Below are positions 32,080 through 38,299 of a DNA stretch of 38,299 nucleotides, in pieces (position 1 is the stretch's first letter; every line of letters starts with the position of its first letter). The stretch comes from UBA5486 sp036744795 (GTDB lineage: Bacteria; Bacillota; UBA4882; UBA10575). The notes under the pieces are model-generated. The model was not told the DNA's origin. It did no database searches and saw only the letters and a list, made by a program, of their open reading frames with translations. Both the position numbers and the translations under genes were made by a program. The stretch is taken from NCBI GenBank assembly GCA_036744795.1, contig DAIOHK010000023.1, positions 1-38,299 of the forward strand, read 5' to 3'.

Positions 32080-32998
32080 AAAAACAAACGATGGGATCAT
32101 GTCGATCCAGAATTTAACCAAAGTATTTACCACTGGTATAATCAATAGTAAACATGTTATAGCGGTTAAAGATGTATCTTTTGAGATGTACCCGGGTACT
32201 ATTCTTTCACTAATTGGCGAGAGCGGTAGCGGAAAAACAACAATCGGAAGAATGATCCTTAAGCTCTTAAAGCCCACGAGCGGTAAAATAATGTACAAGG
32301 GTAAAGAGATCATAAATATTAAGAGAAAAAGTGAAAAAAAGGAGTATTACAATAAGGTACAGGGAATTTTTCAGGATCCATTTTCTTCGTTTAACCCCTT
32401 ATATAGAGTCGATCGTGTCTTTGAACATATTTGTAATAATTTTTTAAAAGAAGAAAAAAATAAAGAAGAAAAAATTAACAATGCGCTGAAAAGTGTCAAT
32501 CTAAATCCTAAGCGAGTATTGGGGAAATTTCCCCACCAGCTGAGTGGTGGCCAGTTGCAAAGGCTACTTATTGCCAGAGCTTTACTTCTTGAGGTTGATA
32601 TCCTAATTGCGGATGAGCTCATTAGTATGCTAGATGCTTCAACCAGAATTGGAGTTTTGAATCTGCTGGTTGATCTCTGTAAGGAAAATGGCATGGCGGT
32701 TTTGTTTATTACTCATGATTTAAATCTAGGATATTATATTAGTGATTACACTATGATTATGCATAAGGGAAGACTTGTTGAGAAAGGGAGAACCAAGAAG
32801 ATTTATGAAAAACCCGTACATCCCTATACAAAAATGCTCTTGGAATCTGTTCCGGATATAGGGAAGAAATGGGATAAAAATAAAGAGTTTCTTCCGGAAG
32901 ATGTGCTTAAGGAGATAAACGAATTCTATCTTAAAAATAAAGGGAAAGGGTATGAAGAAATAGAAGGTGAGCATTCCGTACTTTTTTCCGATTTATAA
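32072..32998 (+). CDS. ABC transporter ATP-binding protein, DppF/OppF type
   Basis: 308 residues. Walker A GESGSGKTT, signature LSGGQLQR, Walker B LIADE, switch His in FITHDLN. The D-loop reads ELISMLDAS rather than the usual EPVSALDVS. The start at 32072 is inside the end of the preceding gene and follows GGAGAGTGG; longer frames would overlap more without a ribosome site. The C-terminus has the partial Opp extension but lacks the Cys cluster. Fifth and last gene of the importer. Confidence 0.9.
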   Translation: MDKKTNDGIMSIQNLTKVFTTGIINSKHVIAVKDVSFEMYPGTILSLIGESGSGKTTIGRMILKLLKPTSGKIMYKGKEIINIKRKSEKKEYYNKVQGIFQDPFSSFNPLYRVDRVFEHICNNFLKEEKNKEEKINNALKSVNLNPKRVLGKFPHQLSGGQLQRLLIARALLLEVDILIADELISMLDASTRIGVLNLLVDLCKENGMAVLFITHDLNLGYYISDYTMIMHKGRLVEKGRTKKIYEKPVHPYTKMLLESVPDIGKKWDKNKEFLPEDVLKEINEFYLKNKGKGYEEIEGEHSVLFSDL

Positions 32999-33028
32999 AT
33001 AAAAATAAGTATTTTAGTAATATGTTTT

Positions 33029-33056
33029 GGCGGCAATAGCCGCCTTATTGTCTTTT
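33029..33056 (+). terminator. Terminator of the ABC operon
   Basis: GGCGGC (33029-33034), loop AATA, GCCGCC (33039-33044), then a T-rich tail with TCTTTT. The -35 of the next promoter follows at once. Confidence 0.65.
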
Positions 33057-33083
33057 GACCCGTTTTTGTGGTATCTTTATATT
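33055..33083 (+). promoter_or_regulatory. Sigma-A promoter of the rlmD-like gene
   Basis: TTGACC (33055-33060), 17 bases, TATATT (33078-33083). Transcription near 33090 gives a short leader. Confidence 0.75.
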
Positions 33084-33117
33084 GATTAGGATTATTTAGG
33101 GTTTGGAGGTAATGAAA

Positions 33118-34500
33118 GTGGCTCAAACTCAACAAGCACCCGTGAATATAGGAGAAGAAATAGTTGTCGAGATTAATGGCTATGCCACCCAAGGGGAAGG
33201 TGTTGGAAGATATGAAGGTTTTACTGTTTTTGTCCCCAATAGCTTAGATGGTGAGACAGTTTTAACAAAAATTGAGATGGTGAAGAAAAATTATGCCCGT
33301 GGAGAACTGGTCGCAGTTCTTAAAAACTCGCCCCACCGGGTAAAACCAGCCTGTTCTCTTTATACCCTGTGTGGAGGCTGTCAGCTTTTACATTTAGACT
33401 ATGAAGGACAATTGGAATTTAAACGTCAACGGGTCATCGATGTCCTTGAACGCCTTGGGGGATTAAAAAATGTAAAGGTTCATCCTGTAATCGGGATGCT
33501 TGAACCCTGGAAGTACCGGAATAAAGTGCAGTATCCTTTTGCCCTAGCGGATGATAAAGTGATTATTGGATGTTACCAACAAGGTACTCATAATGTTGTA
33601 GATACTAGGGAATGTTTGATTCAGCATGATCTAAATAGCCGGATTATGAACCGCTTACGTGAATTAGTACAGGGGATGGGTATTTCTATTTATGATGAGA
33701 ATACCGGTCGTGGTCTTTTACGCTATGTTTTGGTGAAGAATGGGTTTGAATCTGGGGAGGCAATGGTAGTCTTAGTAACCAATGGCCCGGAATTCCCGGA
33801 GGGTAAGGAACTGGCCCGGATGCTGGCAGCAGGTTTCCCGGAACTAAAAAGTGTGGTACAGAATATTAACACAGCAAGCGGTAATGTAGTACTTGGTGAT
33901 AGAAACAAGGTACTCTATGGTGAAGATGGGATTATCGATCGCCTAGGAGATTTAGAGTTTAAAATCTCAGCCACTTCCTTCTTTCAAGTGAACCCGGCCC
34001 AAACGGAGATTTTGTACGGGAAAGCATTAGAATACGCAAATCTCACCGGGACAGAAAGAGTATTAGATGCTTATTGCGGTGTTGGGACCCTCACGCTCTT
34101 TATGGCGAAGAAGGCCAAGGAGGTATATGGTATTGAGGTGATACCTGAAGCAATCGAGGATGCAGAAGAGAATGCGATCAGGAACAAGGCTGATAATGTG
34201 ACCTTTGTAATCGGTGCAACTGAAGATGTCCTCCCAAGGCTGGTTAATATTGGGATTGATTTTGATGTTGCAGTGGTTGACCCGCCGCGGAGTGGCTGTG
34301 AACAAAGGGTCCTTGAGACTTTTGCCCAAGTAAAAGTGGAGCGGATTGTTTATGTAAGTTGTAACCCTAGTACCTTAGCACGGGATCTTAAGTTATTAGT
34401 TAATCGCGGCTATAAGGTCAAAGAGATCCAGCCGATTGATATGTTTCCCCATACTTATCATGTTGAGTGTGTTGTCTTGATGTCACGGGTGGAGAAATAG
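33118..34500 (+). CDS. rlmD: 23S rRNA (uracil-C5-)-methyltransferase, RlmD/RumA family
   Basis: 460 residues. It methylates C5 of a uridine in 23S rRNA (U1939 in E. coli; Gram-positive RlmCD may do two sites). An N-terminal TRAM domain (VEINGYATQGEGVGRYEGFTVFV..., 17-70) is followed by the 4Fe-4S ligands Cys79, Cys85, Cys88 and Cys166, SAM-binding VLDAYCGVGT, DPPRSGC, and catalytic Cys415 in VSCNPSTLARDL. GGAGG is eight bases from a GTG at 33118 and only two from an ATG at 33112; I prefer GTG. The gene is a single unit with a strong promoter and terminator. Confidence 0.92.
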   Translation: MAQTQQAPVNIGEEIVVEINGYATQGEGVGRYEGFTVFVPNSLDGETVLTKIEMVKKNYARGELVAVLKNSPHRVKPACSLYTLCGGCQLLHLDYEGQLEFKRQRVIDVLERLGGLKNVKVHPVIGMLEPWKYRNKVQYPFALADDKVIIGCYQQGTHNVVDTRECLIQHDLNSRIMNRLRELVQGMGISIYDENTGRGLLRYVLVKNGFESGEAMVVLVTNGPEFPEGKELARMLAAGFPELKSVVQNINTASGNVVLGDRNKVLYGEDGIIDRLGDLEFKISATSFFQVNPAQTEILYGKALEYANLTGTERVLDAYCGVGTLTLFMAKKAKEVYGIEVIPEAIEDAEENAIRNKADNVTFVIGATEDVLPRLVNIGIDFDVAVVDPPRSGCEQRVLETFAQVKVERIVYVSCNPSTLARDLKLLVNRGYKVKEIQPIDMFPHTYHVECVVLMSRVEK

Positions 34501-34526
34501 GGTTATTCAAAACGCTGATAAATAAA

Positions 34527-34600
34527 GGGCTGCCTGACATTGAACTTTTCTCACGGCTACTTTGCCGTGGATGTTAATGTCGGGAAACCCTTATTTTTAT
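34527..34600 (+). terminator. Two-tier hairpin between convergent rlmD and res
   Basis: Inner CACGGC (34552-34557) with GCCGTG (34564-34569); middle GACATT (34536-34541) with AATGTC (34576-34581); outer AAGGG with CCCTT, then TATTTTTATTC. It is a likely terminator for rlmD and may also stop res. Confidence 0.6.
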
Positions 34601-34697
34601 TCTTTGATGAAACATATCAACTACCCTGAAAGCTATAGGGTCGAGTTGACAGATTAGATTTATTATTGAGGTTGAGGAGACAGGATAGATGTATTAT

Positions 34698-37205
34698 TTA
34701 ATCTTCTCGTACAGCATCTGTATCGAAAATTCTATCCAGTTCCTCGTTTGATGTTATGCCACGAACTTTATTCCTAATCGTTGTTTTTCCCATATCTAGT
34801 CGATAGAAATGTTCACGACCATCGACACCTTTTTTAAGTCGAATGAGCTGAATCCTGCCAAATATATCCCAATGCTTCTCTGCGAATTTTGCTAAACCCA
34901 CTGCCTTAGGATAATTGTCTTTTCGGCTTGGATCGTGTGGTTCTAAAATATCAAAAACATAACCTTGTGCATCAGATCTAACAATAACTAAATCCGGGAA
35001 CATAGAAGTTGTGACACCGCTCACTTCGTAAGGGATTTCAAGTGACCACTTTTTACGGTCAAGATTACGTAACCAGCATACAGCACCATTGTTAAGCTCT
35101 TCTGTAACAACTCCGCTTTCCCATGGATTCAGTGATGTTTCAAATGTGCCATCCTCTGAACAATAAAGATGCTGCTCAAATTTACTGCTATTTTCTGGTT
35201 TAGAAAAATCAATAGAATCTGGTAATATCCATGGTACAGATATCGGTTGTACAGAAGCATTAGTTAATCTTTCATAGACATTCTTTCGTGCCTCGCTAAG
35301 TCTAGCAATGGATCGCTTGTTGTTTTCGTACAGTGTTATGAATTCTTCCTCAGCATAGTCATTAATCCTTTCCATTGCATCAGTATCATGTGTAAGAATG
35401 ATGATTTCTTTTTTTACATCAATATGGTCACGGGTACTATGACGAATCCAATATTCCTTGTGTAAACCCTCTCCCAACAACTTTCCAGCTTGCTCAAAAT
35501 GTCGGGAAATATCAAAATCGGACATGGTCATTGTCTGTGTTTCTTCATCAAAGGAGTAGGCGTTGTCTCCGTATTCAAATATCAGTGTACCGAGAGCAAA
35601 ACCAGTAATTGAAGCCCCTCGAGTGTCAAAGTCTCCACTTTCTTTTATCCGTGAAATCTCACCATCCATTTTTGATAAAACTGCATTTTTAACAGTTTTC
35701 TGCGCCCCTAAGTCAATACCATCCATCGTCAGTGCACGTGAAAGCTGTATTAATAATTTAAGTGGTGCCTGCTTTCGAGATGAATCTATCCGATAGGTTA
35801 TAAGGTTATCCATCGCCTCAAATACATCAGAATAGGCAAGGTTTCGTTCAAGTGTAACAAGCTCTTTACTGGTGCCCGTTTCGGTAGGCATAGCAGCCTC
35901 ACTGTCACGTAGGGCATTAACTACATTCTTCACTGTTTCTTCATCAAAGTATGGAAGAAATAGACTGACACTATTAAGCTCAGCATCAGAAGAAATCCGT
36001 CTTGCCAAAGGTGTACGTATCATACGTCCTAGCAACTGAGCAATATAAGTATAGTCTTGGGCACTGCGGAATGACATCATCGTTTCAGCTCGGGGGCAGT
36101 CCCAACCTGTGGAAAGATTCATTTTGAAAAACACGATCAGCACATTTTCTTCTTCTTGAATTCGGGATGCTTCAATTTGCTGAATTTCAACATCACGCAC
36201 TTTAAGTGTGCCACGGTCATTAAAAGTATGTACCGCTTCTCCGGGCTGTAATTTGCGTCCCAGCGTTTCTTCTAGTAAATCGATGCAAGCTCCCAAATCT
36301 GTTTGGGTTGCTATACGATCATTTCCATCTTCAACTTGGATAACAAGAATAGGGTTTACCATTTTTTCATCTTCACGCTCACAGTAAGTCTTCCAGTGAG
36401 AGCATTTTTTGCGCCAATTATCAACTGCCCCTTTAAACATGGTCATATCGGCATTAAATTGAATATCTGGATAGTGAATAATAATTCTATCTTTCAAAAG
36501 ACCTGACTCACGAACCTGCTCAGGTGGAACGATGACTTTTTGAACCGTTGAAGTCGTTCCGGCAATTAAGTTATCAAATCTCTGAGGAGTTGCAGTCACA
36601 CCTATAACTAAAGGCATGACGCAAAGACCGTCATCTTCACTACCCTTAATGAATTTTTGCATGATAGATTGCGCCTTATTTTCTGCTTGCACAGATGTAT
36701 AAGTTCCTCTATGTGCTTCATCTATCACCACATAAAATTTTTTAGGAATCCGTTTTGCAGTATTAGTAAGTGTTTCCCATATGGAATACTGTCGCTTATC
36801 AGATGTTGCAGTTAGTAGCTTATCAGAACCGAGCTTTTGTGTATTTAGAAAATAAACGTGACCACCTTCGAAGTACTCAGCACTAAAGTTTGAATCTATA
36901 GTTACTAAGTCTCTAACAGGAATTTTATCTGACTTGCTTTCAATTTTTAACCGTGTTTGTTCATTGAGCTCTGGTGAATCGGAAAGCCAAACAAAAACTG
37001 AATCTGGATCTCCGAGGTTGTCCTCGTTACCATAGAGTAATTCCTCAAAAAGAGTCGTCATAATAATAGTTTTTCCCGAACCAGTAGGTGCGGAAAACGA
37101 GATTATCTGAGGCTTATTTTCACGCCACACTGCATGAGCATCTTTAATTGCAGAATGCAGTTCACCAAGGGCTGTTTCCTGAAAAGGAAATAGTATATCT
37201 CTCAT
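34698..37205 (-). CDS. Type III-like restriction Res subunit (DEAD/DEAH helicase)
   Basis: 835 residues. Superfamily 2 motor motifs: APTGSGKT (39-46, ATP), DEAH (162-165), VTATPQRF (motif III), and QLLGRMIRTP (motif VI). In type III systems Res translocates or slides on DNA and cuts when paired with Mod. The C-terminus shows FPDLVIV (Asp738) then FDILEPHD (752-758), where a PD-(D/E)xK nuclease would be expected, but the Lys is Leu. It is shorter than typical Res (about 900-1000). AGGAGG precedes the ATG at 37205, which follows the Mod stop codon directly (TAAATG), so it is translated with mod. Probably an antiphage system. Confidence 0.85.
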   Translation of the reverse strand: MRDILFPFQETALGELHSAIKDAHAVWRENKPQIISFSAPTGSGKTIIMTTLFEELLYGNEDNLGDPDSVFVWLSDSPELNEQTRLKIESKSDKIPVRDLVTIDSNFSAEYFEGGHVYFLNTQKLGSDKLLTATSDKRQYSIWETLTNTAKRIPKKFYVVIDEAHRGTYTSVQAENKAQSIMQKFIKGSEDDGLCVMPLVIGVTATPQRFDNLIAGTTSTVQKVIVPPEQVRESGLLKDRIIIHYPDIQFNADMTMFKGAVDNWRKKCSHWKTYCEREDEKMVNPILVIQVEDGNDRIATQTDLGACIDLLEETLGRKLQPGEAVHTFNDRGTLKVRDVEIQQIEASRIQEEENVLIVFFKMNLSTGWDCPRAETMMSFRSAQDYTYIAQLLGRMIRTPLARRISSDAELNSVSLFLPYFDEETVKNVVNALRDSEAAMPTETGTSKELVTLERNLAYSDVFEAMDNLITYRIDSSRKQAPLKLLIQLSRALTMDGIDLGAQKTVKNAVLSKMDGEISRIKESGDFDTRGASITGFALGTLIFEYGDNAYSFDEETQTMTMSDFDISRHFEQAGKLLGEGLHKEYWIRHSTRDHIDVKKEIIILTHDTDAMERINDYAEEEFITLYENNKRSIARLSEARKNVYERLTNASVQPISVPWILPDSIDFSKPENSSKFEQHLYCSEDGTFETSLNPWESGVVTEELNNGAVCWLRNLDRKKWSLEIPYEVSGVTTSMFPDLVIVRSDAQGYVFDILEPHDPSRKDNYPKAVGLAKFAEKHWDIFGRIQLIRLKKGVDGREHFYRLDMGKTTIRNKVRGITSNEELDRIFDTDAVRED

Positions 37206-38299
37206 TTATGAATCCCTCCTGCTTCCTAACACAAAGTTATCGATATAATCTCGATATAATTGATATGTGTTATTTACTTTTACTCCGGCAGCCATTTCAC
37301 GGAATGCTTCCTCGGAGTTAGTTACAAAATAGACCATTTGGATACCGTTCTCTTCAGAAAGCTTTTCGGCAAATTCTGCGAACCGTGTTTCATCGACTAA
37401 AATAGCAAAGCCATTTTGCGGAAGAATTAACATCTCTGGTTCTTCATTGTAATTTACTTCTGGTCGCTTTCCAATAGCTCCAGATTTGAGCCAAAGTAAT
37501 GGTAGTATTTCGTGGAACTGTTGGCCCAATGAAACAAGATTTTTATCCAAGAATTCTAGCTTGAAGTATTCAGCATTTGCAGGAAAACCATCGCTCATTG
37601 GACGTTTAACTTGTGATGTTACAATAATGGGGCCTAGCAATTCTGAAACACGTGTCTTAATTGACTTGAATATGGCAGTCGATTTTGAGGCTATATAAAA
37701 GTCTGATATTTGATCCTGTTCTTCAATGGCAGATAACCACTCATCAACTGCATTTACATCAAAAAGAATTGATGCTGTATGTTTATTTGAAACAATGAAT
37801 TTACAGTCTTTGGTTACTAATGATTGCGGCAATTGTGACTTTCCTTCCTTATTTCGAAGTAAAGAAACAATTTGCTTTTTTGCAGCTGCTGTTAATTCTG
37901 TAGGGTTATCGACAAAACTTAACTGATAGAATGAACGGTCTACTTCATCAGATACAGTCTGAGTAGTAAAGTACTCACCCGTTAAGACAGAGCTATCATC
38001 ACGTCTTCCAAGGATACTATACTTTGTTCTAGGCCAAGTTATAGCACGACATATTCCATGTTTTTCCCATTCAATATCACCGGGCTTATAGCCATTTTTT
38101 TTCAAGGTTTTTGATTCATCATCTGAGACTTCGTTATTAGTTACTAAAATGCAGCGGCGGTTTCCGTTGTCCTCAGCATTAAGTAAATTTACTGCGTGTA
38201 ATGTGGTACCACTTCCTGCAAAGAAGTCAACAATCAATGCGTCTTTGTATGTGTCAAGTATTCGTTGGCACTTTTTTCTTACAAAATCATCCATTACTG
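37206..38299 (-). CDS. Type III-like DNA methyltransferase Mod, C-terminal part (runs off window)
   Basis: The frame is still open at the window edge (a Val codon precedes the first visible Met), so the N-terminus is missing. Visible is FVRKKCQRILDTY followed by VDFFAGSGTTLHAVNLLN, the SAM-binding motif I that in beta-group methylases comes after the DPPY catalytic motif; DPPY would lie off the window. The rest is a long C-terminal region that presumably contacts Res. Mod recognises the target sequence and adds a methyl to adenine. Its 55 outermost bases are repeated, inverted, at the other end of the window as a truncated copy. Confidence 0.85.
   Translation of the reverse strand, partial: VMDDFVRKKCQRILDTYKDALIVDFFAGSGTTLHAVNLLNAEDNGNRRCILVTNNEVSDDESKTLKKNGYKPGDIEWEKHGICRAITWPRTKYSILGRRDDSSVLTGEYFTTQTVSDEVDRSFYQLSFVDNPTELTAAAKKQIVSLLRNKEGKSQLPQSLVTKDCKFIVSNKHTASILFDVNAVDEWLSAIEEQDQISDFYIASKSTAIFKSIKTRVSELLGPIIVTSQVKRPMSDGFPANAEYFKLEFLDKNLVSLGQQFHEILPLLWLKSGAIGKRPEVNYNEEPEMLILPQNGFAILVDETRFAEFAEKLSEENGIQMVYFVTNSEEAFREMAAGVKVNNTYQLYRDYIDNFVLGSRRDS
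38245..38299. repeat. 55-bp terminal inverted repeat, right copy
   Basis: Reverse complement of bases 1-55, inside the mod gene; see the left copy. Confidence 0.9.

Noticed and set aside
33112..33117. ATG at 33112 as the rlmD start
   Set aside because: Only two bases from GGAGG; the GTG at 33118 has an eight-base gap. The difference is two codons and cannot be settled here.

Overview
The window looks like the chromosome of an AT-rich, Shine-Dalgarno-rich bacterium of the Bacillota (Clostridia/Limnochordia/Hydrogenispora-like); this is inferred from gene content and signals, not from a search. Many starts are preceded by AGGAGG-type sites and several are TTG or GTG. A beta-barrel protein with a C-terminal Phe, a LolA-like protein and an RND exporter suggest a cell with an outer membrane.

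Layout. 1-630: a truncated copy of a type III methylase gene, a strong promoter, a small Cys-rich protein, and tRNA-Ala(CGC) with its terminator. 633-7615 (minus): SDR/zinc-ribbon fusion, TetR regulator, RND exporter, LolA-like protein, beta-barrel protein, probably a self-regulated lipid or hydrophobic-compound export locus. 8178-12182 (plus): rsmF-like, rsuA-like, rhomboid protease and SDH/ClpP-fold membrane protease. 12371-14534 (minus): ferrous iron transporter FeoB split into two overlapping genes. 14985-23269 (plus): uxaC, an RpiR regulator, a fucA-like aldolase, a rhaB-like kinase, a secreted protein and a DUF362/TIM-barrel fusion, pointing to uronate and deoxyhexose (pectin-type sugar) use. 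23399-24536 (minus): zinc-ribbon protein and family 4 uracil-DNA glycosylase. 24843-32998 (plus): GH4 glycosidase, BadF-type sugar kinase and a five-gene Opp/Dpp-type ABC importer, probably a PTS-independent route for a disaccharide. 33118-34500: rlmD-like methyltransferase. 34698-38299 (minus): type III-like restriction Res and the C-terminal part of Mod, running off the window.

The intergenic DNA holds at least two small palindromic repeat families: a REP-like hairpin (about 8.0, 16.5 and 23.3 kb) and a MITE-like element with GAATTGC ends (about 5.4, 12.2, 14.6 and 29.1 kb). The first 55 bases of the window are the exact reverse complement of the last 55, inside the mod gene. This is either a de Bruijn assembly node or a real inverted mod duplication flanking the whole segment.

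Most notable for follow-up: the DUF362/TIM-barrel fusion gene, a 37-nt box shared by its leader and that of fucA, the inverted mod 5' copies, the interleaved inverted repeats ahead of the solute-binding protein, and the two repeat families.
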